Shown one piece after another: positions 1 to 8,461 of a stretch of DNA of 64,000 bases. Positions within the stretch are counted from its first letter, which is position 1. Each line of letters starts with the position of its first letter. The position numbers were made by a program, and so were the translations under genes. Under the pieces are notes generated by a model. That model was given only the letters and a program-made list of their open reading frames with translations. It searched no databases and was not told the DNA's origin. This stretch comes from Geitlerinema sp. PCC 7407 (GTDB lineage: Bacteria; Cyanobacteriota; Cyanobacteriia; PCC-7407), in NCBI RefSeq assembly GCF_000317045.1, contig NC_019703.1:4617112-4681111 (forward strand), read 5' to 3'.

Positions 1-108
1 GATTTCAAAGATTCCTGATGCTTGCGAGGAGCGATCGCCCTTTGATCCAACAAAAGGCGATCGCTTCTTCGTGTTTGTGGGGACTGCTGTGGGCAGGCTG
101 CGCCTGGG

Positions 109-945
109 TTAGGCGATCGCCTTGACCACGTGAGGGTGGCGATCGAGCCAGTGATCAATGTCCTGAAGCACCCGATCGGGGATCTCCCAGGGGAACAGGT
201 GCGCCACATCCTCATAGAGTTGCCAGGTGCTGTGGGGCAGGTGCTGGGCGGTCTCGTAGCTGGCCTCTGGAGTGATGTGGCGATCGCACGACCCCGCCAT
301 GATCAGGGCCGGACACTGAATTTGCGATAGATCAGACAGGCGATTGTAGCGCTGACGCAGGGCAGCGGTGAGGGCCTGCTGGGCACTGCGAGAGGTCTGC
401 AAAAAGGCGGGGGTACCTTCGCGGGCCAGATATTCGTAGGCGGTGGGCGTGTGGCGCTGGAGCAAGTAGCGATAGAGCGATCGCTGGCCAAAGGTCTGGA
501 TATGCCACTGCGCTCCGGGCTGAGCCAGGTTGATCAAAGACGCCAGCCCCGTATAAACATTGTCCTGCCAGGTGATGGGCGGATGGTTGCCCCGAGGGCG
601 GGCCGCCGTCGCCACCAAAATCAGGCCGCTTACTCGCTGGGGCAGGCGCAGGGCCAGCTCCAGCGCCAAAATGCCGCCCAAGGACCAGCCCAGCACCAGG
701 CAGCGCTGAATGTTTTGGGCATCGAGCAAGGCTTCGAGATCGGCGAGGTGATCGGCCATTTGAAAAGGGGTCTCGACGCGGCTTTTGCCGTAGCCGCGCA
801 GATCCGGCGCGATCGTGCAAAAGCGCCGGGACAAATGGCCCGTGAAAACCGACAAACTCGCGCCCGACCCAGGATGGCCGTGGAGACACAGCACCGGAAA
901 ACCCGATCCCGCACTGCCGTGATGTAAGGCGATCGCCGCTGTCAT
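109..945 (-). CDS. alpha/beta hydrolase
   Basis: A 278-residue soluble alpha/beta-hydrolase fold protein. An oxyanion-loop motif LHGHPG lies near residue 21, the nucleophile elbow GWSLGG places the catalytic Ser at about residue 88, and a C-terminal Asp (SCDRHITPE) and His (VAHLFP) complete a plausible triad. The frame stays open upstream, but the ATG at 945 is preceded by a strong AGGGAGGAAA ribosome site, so I start there. It faces away from the small gene at 1121. The substrate cannot be told from the sequence; an esterase, a lactonase or a BioH/MenH-like enzyme are all possible. Confidence 0.85.
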   Translation of the reverse strand: MTAAIALHHGSAGSGFPVLCLHGHPGSGASLSVFTGHLSRRFCTIAPDLRGYGKSRVETPFQMADHLADLEALLDAQNIQRCLVLGWSLGGILALELALRLPQRVSGLILVATAARPRGNHPPITWQDNVYTGLASLINLAQPGAQWHIQTFGQRSLYRYLLQRHTPTAYEYLAREGTPAFLQTSRSAQQALTAALRQRYNRLSDLSQIQCPALIMAGSCDRHITPEASYETAQHLPHSTWQLYEDVAHLFPWEIPDRVLQDIDHWLDRHPHVVKAIA

Positions 946-1120
946 GGGTTTCCTCCCTCTCCCGAAAAACGCTGGTGCCAATGCCGCTCCCAGCCCGTGT
1001 ACCGAAATGTCTGGCATTGTTGCGGCTTGTGTTGCAGTCTGTGACGGACTTTGGGCGATCGCCCAAAAGCCCTGCCAAAGTGGCACTCTAGGAACAACCC
1101 TTCGTGTTCCCCCGAATGCC

Positions 1121-1354
1121 ATGACTTCCATTTTCGCTGCCCTGACGGCATTGATCACTGGACTGACGACTGGGACACCTCGCCCCACCGAAGTAGCACC
1201 GCCTCCCCAGCCCGAGACCGCTCCCCTCAAGCGGCCCACACCAACCAAGTTGCTGCGCCGGCTGGAGGCGCGCGCCCGCCGCGACTATCCCGGCCACCCC
1301 GAGGCGTGGTATCGCCAGCGAGCGATGCAGATTTTGGACCGCTACCGCGACTAG
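1121..1354 (+). CDS. small conserved-looking hypothetical protein
   Basis: A 77-residue ORF with a short hydrophobic N-terminus (IFAALTALITGL), a Pro/Thr-rich linker, and a basic, probably helical C-terminus (LLRRLEARARRDYPGHPEAW) that looks like a genuine protein tail. The frame extends further upstream to 944, but that part overlaps the promoter side of the divergent hydrolase and has unconvincing composition, so I prefer the internal ATG. It lies between the hydrolase and gatA. No function is recognised. It may be a small membrane-associated or nucleic-acid-binding protein. Confidence 0.45.
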   Translation: MTSIFAALTALITGLTTGTPRPTEVAPPPQPETAPLKRPTPTKLLRRLEARARRDYPGHPEAWYRQRAMQILDRYRD

Positions 1355-1531
1355 AGATTGGGACTGAAAAGTGCGATCGCCGCGTAGCGCCCCCCAAAGC
1401 GGGACGGAGCCCCCAGCACCGGACCCTCCCTTTCTCGTGGGCGAAAATCTGGGCCAAACAGCGGCAAAGACGTCCACAGAATATACTGAAACTTTAGACT
1501 TTTAGACTGTGAGTCGAAGCGAGGTCATTGC

Positions 1532-2983
1532 ATGGCATCCATCCGCGAGTTGCATCAACAACTCCTGAAAAAAGATCGCTCTGCTAAAGAAATCACCCAA
1601 GAAGCTTTAGATAGAATTCAGGCGCTAGAGCCAAAGCTGCGCAGCTTTTTACACATCACCGCAGAGCAGGCGATCGCCCAAGCAGAGCAGGTGGATGCCA
1701 AGATTGCCGCGGGTGAAGACATTGGCCCCTTGGCCGGCATTCCCATCGGCATCAAGGACAACCTCTGCACCCAAGGCGTCCCCACGACCTGCGGCTCCCG
1801 GATTCTCGAAGGCTTTGTGCCAGCCTACGAATCCACGGTCACGCGCAAGCTGGCCGAGGCAGGGGCGGTGATGGTTGGCAAGACCAACATGGACGAGTTT
1901 GCCATGGGCAGCTCGACCGAGACCTCGGGCTACCAAGTCACCGCCAACCCCTGGGATCTCGAGCGCGTGCCGGGGGGCTCCTCGGGCGGATCTGCGGCGG
2001 CGGTGGCGGCGGATGAATGCGTCGTGGCCCTGGGCTCAGACACCGGCGGCTCGATTCGTCAGCCCGCGTCCTTCTGCGGCGTGGTGGGCCTCAAGCCGAC
2101 CTACGGTCTGGTGTCTCGGTTTGGCCTGGTGGCCTACGCCTCGTCCCTAGACCAGATTGGCCCCTTCGGCCGCTCTGTGGAAGATACGGCGATCCTGCTG
2201 AATGCGATCGCTGGCTACGACGCCAAAGACTCCACCAGCCTCAACCTCGATATTCCCGACTATACCCAGTTTCTCAAGCCAGACCTCAAGGGTCTGCGGG
2301 TCGGCATCATCACCGAGACCTTCGGGGAGGGTCTCGACAGCGTGGTGGATGATGCAGTGCGCAAGGCGATCGCCCAGCTAGAAGCCCTCGGCGCCGAAGT
2401 CAAAGAGATCTCCTGCCCCCGCTTCCGCTACGGCCTGCCCACCTACTACATCATCGCGCCCTCCGAAGCCTCGGCGAACCTCGCGCGCTACGACGGCGTC
2501 AAGTACGGCTTCCGCAGCGAAGACCCCGACAACCTGATGGCCATGTACACCCAGACTCGAGCCCAAGGCTTTGGTCCCGAGGTGAAGCGCCGGATCATGA
2601 TCGGCACCTATGCCCTGTCGGCGGGCTACTACGACGCCTACTACCTCAAGGCCCAAAAAGTCCGCACGCTGATCAAGCAGGACTTTGAGGCCGCCTTTGG
2701 CCAAGTGGATGTGCTGGTGTGCCCCACTGCGCCCACCACCGCCTTCAAGGCCGGTGAGAAAACCTCCGATCCCCTGAGCATGTACCTGTCGGACCTGATG
2801 ACCATCCCGGTCAACCTCGCGGGTCTGCCCGGTCTGAGCCTCCCCTGCGGCTTCGATGGCCAAGGCATGCCCATCGGCTTGCAGCTCATCGGTAATGTGC
2901 TCCGAGAAGATCAGCTTTTCCATGTCGCCTACGCCTACGAGCAAGCCACGGACTGGCACAACCATTGCCCCAAGATTGCCTAG
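1532..2983 (+). CDS. gatA: Asp-tRNA(Asn)/Glu-tRNA(Gln) amidotransferase subunit A
   Basis: Subunit A (483 aa) of the GatCAB amidotransferase, which releases ammonia from glutamine to convert mischarged Glu-tRNA(Gln), and in some species Asp-tRNA(Asn), in the cytosol. The amidase-signature Ser-cisSer-Lys triad is visible: Lys75 (PIGIKDN), Ser150 in VPGGSSGGS and Ser174 in [10 protein letters not shown]. The length is normal for the family. gatB and gatC are not in the window, which is usual for cyanobacteria where gat genes are scattered. A hairpin follows the stop codon. Confidence 0.97.
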   Translation: MASIRELHQQLLKKDRSAKEITQEALDRIQALEPKLRSFLHITAEQAIAQAEQVDAKIAAGEDIGPLAGIPIGIKDNLCTQGVPTTCGSRILEGFVPAYESTVTRKLAEAGAVMVGKTNMDEFAMGSSTETSGYQVTANPWDLERVPGGSSGGSAAAVAADECVVALGSDTGGSIRQPASFCGVVGLKPTYGLVSRFGLVAYASSLDQIGPFGRSVEDTAILLNAIAGYDAKDSTSLNLDIPDYTQFLKPDLKGLRVGIITETFGEGLDSVVDDAVRKAIAQLEALGAEVKEISCPRFRYGLPTYYIIAPSEASANLARYDGVKYGFRSEDPDNLMAMYTQTRAQGFGPEVKRRIMIGTYALSAGYYDAYYLKAQKVRTLIKQDFEAAFGQVDVLVCPTAPTTAFKAGEKTSDPLSMYLSDLMTIPVNLAGLPGLSLPCGFDGQGMPIGLQLIGNVLREDQLFHVAYAYEQATDWHNHCPKIA

Positions 2984-3001
2984 GGATCTGGTTTGATCAG
3001 G

Positions 3002-3023
3002 GGGGCGCTGACTTCAGCGCCCC
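3002..3023 (+). terminator. hairpin after gatA
   Basis: A 9-bp perfect stem GGGGCGCTG/CAGCGCCCC with a 4-nt loop, 18 nt after the gatA stop codon. There is no long T run after it (only TT), so it is either a weak intrinsic terminator or an mRNA 3' stabiliser. Confidence 0.5.
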
Positions 3024-3059
3024 TTAGTCTGTGCTGCTTCTTCTCGATTGACTCTATCT

Positions 3060-3953
3060 ATGACGCTCGCTGTCCTGGTCCCAGCCTTTAAACTTGGGCT
3101 GTTTCTCGCCACGATTGTTCTGATTGCCTACATCGCTGCCTGCGTTTTTTTGTTGCTCCGCCAAAATCGATTTATTTTCATGCCGTCGCCCTTTGTGGAC
3201 CGGACGCCAGAGGATCTAGGCCTGAGTTACGAAGAAGTTTGGATTCCCGTTCCCAAGACGTTTAATACGCAAAAACTGCACGGCTGGTGGATTCCGGTTG
3301 CGAATCCCAAGGGCGTTGTGCTGCATCTGCACGGCAATGGCTTCAACATCGGGGCCAATCTGGATCAAACCAGGCGATTTCACAAGCTGGGCTACTCGGT
3401 TTTGCTGGCTGACTATCGGGGCTATGGGCGCAGTCAAGGCCCCTTCCCCAATGAAAAGCGGGTCTACGAAGACGCTGAGGCGATCTGGCAATATCTGGTC
3501 CAGATGCTGGGCGCGTCGCCTGCTGAGATTGTTTTGTACGGCCATTCCCTGGGCGGGGCGATCGCCATTGACCTGGCCGCCAAGCACCCCGAAGCGGCGG
3601 GCCTGATCGTCCAAAGCTCTTTTACGAGAATGCAGTCGGTGGTGGAGCGGGTCTGGCATCTGTGGATGTTTCCGGTGTCGCTGCTGCTGACTCAGCATTT
3701 CAAGTCCATTGAGAAGGTGCGATCGCTGCAAATGCCGGTCCTGTTTACCCACGGCACCCTAGATCAGGTGGTGCCGCCGGAGATGAGTCCGGCGCTCTAC
3801 GCAGCGGCCCCCCACCCCAAAGAGCTGCTGATGGTGGAAGGCGCGGACCACAATAATGTGGGTGAGGTCGGTGGCGAAACCTATTTGCAGGTGCTGCAGC
3901 GATTTTTGGCCAGTACTCGACCTGCGGTAATGTCCAGTTCGGCGCTGCGTTAG
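3060..3953 (+). CDS. membrane-anchored alpha/beta hydrolase (BEM46/ABHD13-like)
   Basis: A 297-residue hydrolase with one N-terminal transmembrane segment (about residues 8-33) and a catalytic domain behind it. Visible motifs are HLHGNG (oxyanion region, near 91), GYGRSQG, and the nucleophile elbow GHSLGG with Ser at about 163. The late Asp (THGTLDQVVPP) and His (GADHNNVG) complete the triad. I use the ATG at 3060; a TTG four codons upstream is the alternative. The architecture matches the BEM46-type family found in many cyanobacteria, whose substrates are unknown. The active site should lie at the membrane surface. Confidence 0.85.
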   Translation: MTLAVLVPAFKLGLFLATIVLIAYIAACVFLLLRQNRFIFMPSPFVDRTPEDLGLSYEEVWIPVPKTFNTQKLHGWWIPVANPKGVVLHLHGNGFNIGANLDQTRRFHKLGYSVLLADYRGYGRSQGPFPNEKRVYEDAEAIWQYLVQMLGASPAEIVLYGHSLGGAIAIDLAAKHPEAAGLIVQSSFTRMQSVVERVWHLWMFPVSLLLTQHFKSIEKVRSLQMPVLFTHGTLDQVVPPEMSPALYAAAPHPKELLMVEGADHNNVGEVGGETYLQVLQRFLASTRPAVMSSSALR

Positions 3954-3989
3954 CGCAGCGATTTTTGGTGTTTCTGGGTTCCTCTGCCG

Positions 3990-5417
3990 ATGGCTGTGGA
4001 CTATGACCTGGTAATTGTGGGCAGTACGCCCACGGCGATCGCGGCGGCACGGGCGGCTTTGCGATCCCAGGGACGCGTGGCCCTGGTCAGTCAGCGATCG
4101 CCCGAGGAGGGCTTGGGCCCAGAGACTCCCTTGTTGCCCAGCCTGAGCGCCCTAGGAGCGATCGCCCAGCAGCAGCCCCTGGCTCACTGGCTGGGGCTAG
4201 CCGACTCGGCCAGGGCGGAGCTCCAGTGGCCAGCGGCCCTGGCCTGGCACCACGCCCTCGGAGACACCCTGGCTCCTGACCCAGCCGTCTTAGCGGCGCA
4301 GGGCCTCGAAGTGATTTTGGGTCAGGGGGCGTTTCGGCGCGAGCCCAGCTTGGGGTTTAATCTAGCCGATCGCTGTCTGCGATCGCGCGCCTACCTGATC
4401 GCCACCGGCTCCCACACCGGGCGTCCCGCCATCGAGGGCCTCGACGCTGTGCCCTACTGGACCCCCGAGACGCTAGCAACGCAGCCCCCGGAGGTCTTGC
4501 CGGAGCGCCTGCTGATCCTGGGGGGTCAGGGCTTGGCAGTGGCCTGGGCCGAGGCCTTCGCTCGCTTTGGGGTAGCCGTCACCTTGATCACGCGCCAACC
4601 GAGACTGCTGCCCCAGGCCGAACCCGAAGCGGTGGCGCTGATCCAAGCTCAGCTCGAGGCGGACGGCGTGCGCATTTTGACCGGATCCCCGATCACCCAG
4701 GCGCGGATGCTGGACCAGGAGGTGTGGGTCCAGGCGGGCAATGATGCGCTGGCGGGCGATCGCCTGCTCGTGGTGGCGGCCCCGCAGCCGAACCTGACAG
4801 GACTCAACCTCGAAGCGGTGAGGGTCCGCGCCACGCCACGCGGCCTCAGCGTCAAGCCGTGGCTGCAAACGGCCCATCCCCGGATTTACGCCTGCGGTGC
4901 GGTGCTGGGCGGCGATCCGGCTCCCTACATTGGCCATCACGAAGCGGCGATCGCCGTCGAAAATGCCCTCTGGGGACGTCGCCGGGTGCCGCACTATCAA
5001 GCAATTCCCCAGTGGGTGCCCACCCAAAATCCCCTGATCAGCCTGGGCCTCACCGAAGCCCAAGCCAGCCAGCAGTACCACGAAGACGCCTGGGTCCTGC
5101 GCTGCCCCTACAAGGCTCTGCCCCAAGCCCATCTGCACCATCAGGTGAATGGTTTTGCCAAGCTGATCGTTCGTCCCAGCGGCCAGATTTTGGGTGCGCA
5201 CATCCTCGGCCCCGCCGCGCCCGAGCTGATGAGCGCGATCGCCCTCCTCCAAGAGTCGTCCCAGGGGATGCCTGCCCTTGAGAGGCTGATTCCCATTGCT
5301 CCCAGCTACAGTGAAGTGTGGACGCAGCTCGGCCAGCAGTGGCGCGATCGCCGTCATCAGCGCTGGGGGCCGTGGCTTGAGGCTCTCGCGGCCTGGCGCC
5401 GCGCCCGTGCCCGCTAG
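3990..5417 (+). CDS. FAD/NAD(P)-dependent oxidoreductase, dihydrolipoamide dehydrogenase-like, without the active disulfide
   Basis: A 475-residue protein with the class I pyridine-nucleotide disulfide oxidoreductase layout: an N-terminal FAD fold (DLVIVGSTPTAIAAA), a central NAD(P) fold (LLILGGQGLAVAWAEAFARF), a second FAD contact (IYACGAVLGG), and the C-terminal dimerisation domain (GFAKLIVRPSGQILGAHILG). The redox-active CxxxxC expected near residue 40-50 is absent (that stretch reads QRSPEEGLGP), and the usual C-terminal HPTxSE base motif reads APSYSE. It is therefore unlikely to reduce lipoamide, glutathione or mercury. Its glycine motif is also unusual. It starts 36 nt after the hydrolase stop and may be co-transcribed with it. 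Confidence 0.85.
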   Translation: MAVDYDLVIVGSTPTAIAAARAALRSQGRVALVSQRSPEEGLGPETPLLPSLSALGAIAQQQPLAHWLGLADSARAELQWPAALAWHHALGDTLAPDPAVLAAQGLEVILGQGAFRREPSLGFNLADRCLRSRAYLIATGSHTGRPAIEGLDAVPYWTPETLATQPPEVLPERLLILGGQGLAVAWAEAFARFGVAVTLITRQPRLLPQAEPEAVALIQAQLEADGVRILTGSPITQARMLDQEVWVQAGNDALAGDRLLVVAAPQPNLTGLNLEAVRVRATPRGLSVKPWLQTAHPRIYACGAVLGGDPAPYIGHHEAAIAVENALWGRRRVPHYQAIPQWVPTQNPLISLGLTEAQASQQYHEDAWVLRCPYKALPQAHLHHQVNGFAKLIVRPSGQILGAHILGPAAPELMSAIALLQESSQGMPALERLIPIAPSYSEVWTQLGQQWRDRRHQRWGPWLEALAAWRRARAR

Positions 5418-5459
5418 CCGCCCTTTTTCGCCAATGAACCCGCCGAGTTGAACCCACCG

Positions 5460-5912
5460 ATGAAACTTAAAGTCCACCCCTTGCATCCCCAGGCGATCTT
5501 GCCGAGCTACGCCCACCCCGACGACTCGGGCCTCGATCTGTGCGCGATCGCCTCCGCCACGATCGCCCCGGGCGAAAGCCGCCTCATCCCCACCGGCCTC
5601 AGCATCGAGCTACCGCCCAACACCGAAGCCCAGATCCGGCCCCGCAGCGGTCTCGCCCTGCGCCACCAGATCACCGTCCTCAACACCCCCGGCACCATCG
5701 ACGAAGGCTATCGCGGCGAAATCGCCATCATTTTGATTAATCATGGCCGCCACCCCTTCACCGTGGAGCCCGGCATGAAGATTGCCCAAATGGTCATCGC
5801 CCCCGTACTGCGAGTGGCCGTCGAAGCCATTGGGACCGCCGACGCCCTGACGAGCACCGCTCGCGGCCAGGGCGGCTTCGGCTCCACGGGTTATCGAGTG
5901 GGCGATCGCTAG
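5460..5912 (+). CDS. dut: dUTP diphosphatase
   Basis: A 150-residue trimeric dUTPase that hydrolyses dUTP to dUMP and pyrophosphate, keeping uracil out of DNA and feeding thymidylate synthesis. All five motifs are present: DDSGLDL (I), RPRSGLA (II), [13 protein letters not shown] (III), PGMKIAQMV (IV) and [10 protein letters not shown] (V). I use the ATG at 5460; an in-frame TTG four codons upstream is possible. The stop codon overlaps the stop of the convergent dcd gene by 3-4 nt, which places the two dUMP-supply enzymes tail to tail. Confidence 0.96.
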   Translation: MKLKVHPLHPQAILPSYAHPDDSGLDLCAIASATIAPGESRLIPTGLSIELPPNTEAQIRPRSGLALRHQITVLNTPGTIDEGYRGEIAIILINHGRHPFTVEPGMKIAQMVIAPVLRVAVEAIGTADALTSTARGQGGFGSTGYRVGDR

Positions 5913-6508
5913 ACTCGGGGCAGCGTCACCCGCTCCCGCTGATCTTGGTACTTGCCCTGGCGCTTCTCGTAGCTGACCGCGCACGGCTCCCCTTCCAAAA
6001 ACAGCAGCTGCACCACGCCCTCATTGGCATAGATTCGGCAGTCAGCGCTCGATGAGTTCGAAAATTCGAGGGTCAGGTGTCCTCGCCACCCCGCCTCCGC
6101 GGGCGTCAGGTTGGCAATGATGCCCGAGCGGGCGTAGGTACTCTTGCCGATGCAAATCACCGACACATTTTCGGGCACCGACAGCCGCTCCAGCGCCACC
6201 CCCAAGCCATAGGAGTGGGCCGGCAAAATAAAAAAGTCCCCAGCCGCATCTTGGTGCAGCTTCGCAGGCTCTAGGTTGTCAGAGTTAAAGTTTTTGGGAT
6301 CGACCACCGTCCCTGGGATGTGGCGGAAGATGCGAAACTCTGCCGGCGAGAGGCGAATGTCGTAGCCGTAGGACGACAAGCCATAGCTAATCACCGGGCG
6401 CAGGGGTCCCCCAGCCTCAGCGGTCACTTCTCGCACCAACGTCGGCAAAAACGGCTCAATCATGCCGTTTTCGGCCATCGCCGTAATCCAGGTATCGTTT
6501 TTGATCAT
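5909..6508 (-). CDS. dcd: dCTP deaminase
   Basis: A 199-residue enzyme that deaminates dCTP to dUTP, the substrate of the neighbouring Dut. It belongs to the same structural superfamily as dUTPase. Family motifs visible are [19 protein letters not shown] with the conserved Ser/Arg, and the catalytic Glu region [14 protein letters not shown] start at MIKNDTW; an ATG three codons upstream is possible. Convergent with and overlapping dut. The AGG-containing stretch (CTCAGGAG on the other strand) does not clearly decide the start. Confidence 0.95.
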   Translation of the reverse strand: MIKNDTWITAMAENGMIEPFLPTLVREVTAEAGGPLRPVISYGLSSYGYDIRLSPAEFRIFRHIPGTVVDPKNFNSDNLEPAKLHQDAAGDFFILPAHSYGLGVALERLSVPENVSVICIGKSTYARSGIIANLTPAEAGWRGHLTLEFSNSSSADCRIYANEGVVQLLFLEGEPCAVSYEKRQGKYQDQRERVTLPRV

Positions 6509-6583
6509 GGCTCCCACTCAACCCTCAGGAGAGCGATCCTAGCACTCTCCGGATCGCTTTAGGGTGTCCCTGCCAGAGCCCCC

Positions 6584-7120
6584 TCAGGGCCGGTGGCTGC
6601 GGCGCAGCTCGGTGATCTGATCGGCCAGATCGAGCAGCGATGGGGGCATGTCTGGGCCGGTGAGAATGACATCGACGTGGTTGGGGCGGGTGCGCAAAAA
6701 TTCCAGCACTTCTGCCTCAGGAATCAGGCCGAGGTGAATGGCAAGGCTGAGCTCGTCGAGGACAATCAGGGAATAGCGGCCCTCCGCGACCACGGTGCGG
6801 GTGTGCTGCCAGAGCTCTTGGAGCGATCGCGCTTCGCTCTCCTCGATTTGGGGCGTGTCGATGCAGCGGGGCAGATTGCAGCGGATCCACTCCAGGTTTT
6901 CGCCGAGGCGCACAGGGTGCTCATGCCCTTGATGGATGCCGCCCTTGAGAAACTGCACCACCAGCACAGGAGTCCCTTGGCCCGCGATGCGGAGGGCCTG
7001 GGCCATCACATTGGTGAAAAAGCTGCGGTGGGGGCTGGTGAAAACCTGAATCAGCCCCTCTAGCACGTAGGGCCGAGAGACAGCGGGATTGAGAGACGGG
7101 GCTTCTAGCTGCGAAACCAT
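6584..7120 (-). CDS. CobO/BtuR-like P-loop protein with degenerate Walker A
   Basis: Homologous in order and content to ATP:cob(I)alamin adenosyltransferase CobO/BtuR: GLIQVFT...ALRIAGQG..VLVVQFLKGG, then LIVLDELSLAIHLGLI (Walker B-like with DEL) and DVILTGPDMPPSLLDLADQITEL. The Walker A position, normally GDGKGKTT, reads SPHRSFFT and lacks the P-loop lysine. Adenosyltransfer is therefore doubtful. The start is uncertain: I give the ATG at 7120, with an upstream in-frame ATG at 7177 possible. It is divergent from rph across about 250 nt. It could be a regulatory or cobamide-binding paralogue. Confidence 0.8.
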   Translation of the reverse strand: MVSQLEAPSLNPAVSRPYVLEGLIQVFTSPHRSFFTNVMAQALRIAGQGTPVLVVQFLKGGIHQGHEHPVRLGENLEWIRCNLPRCIDTPQIEESEARSLQELWQHTRTVVAEGRYSLIVLDELSLAIHLGLIPEAEVLEFLRTRPNHVDVILTGPDMPPSLLDLADQITELRRSHRP

Positions 7121-7369
7121 AGGGCCTGGGGAAAGTGCGGTGGTCACGATGGCGGTCCCGTCCAGAGCGAACCCCATCGGTCTCGACATCGATAGACAAA
7201 ATATAGTGTATCTCTCGCAAAAATTCCCCGCCAAACGCTAGATATCTATTCACCTTCGGTTCAAACTTTGCTGCCCATTTCCCCACGTCCCCTGACAATC
7301 CCCTAGCGCTGACGGGTTTGCTTCCCCGAGTCCTGCTGTATTCTGGGAGGGATTCTTGAGGCATTTCCC

Positions 7370-8095
7370 ATGGCTTGGCAGCGTCCCGATGGTCGCCAAC
7401 CCGATGAACTGCGCCCGGTGCACTTCATCCGCAACTTTACTCGCTTCGCGCCGGGGTCGGTGCTGACCAAGTGCGGGGATACCCAGGTTTTGTGTACGGT
7501 GACGGTGCAGCCCGGGGTGCCGAGGTTTTTGGAGGGCAGCGGCCAGGGCTGGCTGACCGCGGAGTATCGGATGCTGCCAGGGGCGACGCCCCAGCGCCAG
7601 TCGCGGGAGTTTCTCAAGCTGTCGGGCCGGACCCAGGAAATTCAGCGGCTGATCGGCCGGAGTCTGCGGGCAACGCTGGATATGCAGGCCCTCGGGGAGT
7701 ACACGATCACGGTGGATGCGGACGTGCTGCAGGCGGATGCGGGCACGCGGACGGCGTCGATCACCGGGGGGTTCGTGGCGCTGCAAGACGCGATCGCCCA
7801 CCTGATGGAGCGAGGAGATTTGGCGCGATCGCCCATTTGCCGGCAAGTTGCGGCGGTCTCGGTAGGCCTGCTAAAAGGCGAGGCCTTCTTGGACCTAAAC
7901 TATCCCGAGGACGTGGCAGCGGACACCGACTGCAACGTGGTGATGACCGACGAGCTCCAGATCATCGAGATTCAGGGGACCGCCGAAGAAGGCAGCTTCA
8001 GCCGCGCCCAGCTTAACCAAATCCTCGATTGCGCCGAAAAGGGCATTCGAGAGCTGCTGGAAGCCCAGCGCCAAGCCCTAGAAAGTCGCGCCTGA
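7370..8095 (+). CDS. rph: ribonuclease PH
   Basis: A 241-residue phosphorolytic 3'-5' exoribonuclease that trims tRNA 3' ends; it works as a hexamer in the cytosol. Characteristic stretches are [13 protein letters not shown] at the N-terminus, [23 protein letters not shown] (phosphate-binding Arg region), and the [19 protein letters not shown] core. The C-terminal [18 protein letters not shown] segment is typical. The length is normal. A GAGG site about 10 nt upstream supports the ATG at 7370. Confidence 0.96.
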   Translation: MAWQRPDGRQPDELRPVHFIRNFTRFAPGSVLTKCGDTQVLCTVTVQPGVPRFLEGSGQGWLTAEYRMLPGATPQRQSREFLKLSGRTQEIQRLIGRSLRATLDMQALGEYTITVDADVLQADAGTRTASITGGFVALQDAIAHLMERGDLARSPICRQVAAVSVGLLKGEAFLDLNYPEDVAADTDCNVVMTDELQIIEIQGTAEEGSFSRAQLNQILDCAEKGIRELLEAQRQALESRA

Positions 8096-8461
8096 AAAGC
8101 CAATCAAACCGGTTTATTAACTGAAGTTAATCAACTTATTTGAAGGCAACGGATTTTGGCGTTTCGCTTTGTAATTTGAGTTTAAAAATTATTGCAAAGC
8201 CGTGAGCGGGCGATCGCTTTTTTGACAATCAGATCCCTTGCTGGGTAACGCTTTGGAGGGTTCGCTGATTAAATCGAGGCAGCGATCGCGCCTCGATTTT
8301 TTTGTGGGCCATTTCGCCATCTTTGAGACAATCAAAAGGGCCGAACGCCACAACCCTTCGCGCCTCTAGTGATCCACTGGGATTCTTTCATTTTTGGGGA
8401 GAACCCGTCACCCTTTTCCGCTTCACCGGACGCTAGCCCTCAGCAGAATGGAGAAATCTCT
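8096..8461 (+). other. intergenic region rph-chlB
   Basis: 366 nt without a gene. It holds a small palindrome (TTAACTGAAGTTAA, near 8118), a good -35-like TTGACA at 8222-8227 with only a poor -10 about 18 nt later, and a strong 10-bp terminator hairpin at 8271-8303. The chlB promoter and leader must lie between that terminator and 8462. A very short RNA ending at the terminator is conceivable but weakly supported. Confidence 0.5.
8271..8303 (+). terminator. intrinsic terminator upstream of chlB
   Basis: A perfect 10-bp stem AAATCGAGGC/GCCTCGATTT with a HIP1-containing 9-nt loop, running into seven T residues. It would end rph transcription, or a short transcript starting near 8255, before chlB. 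Confidence 0.8.

Noticed and set aside
4473..5516. 347-codon minus-strand ORF
   Set aside because: Lies opposite the flavoprotein and the start of dut; shadow of high-GC coding DNA.
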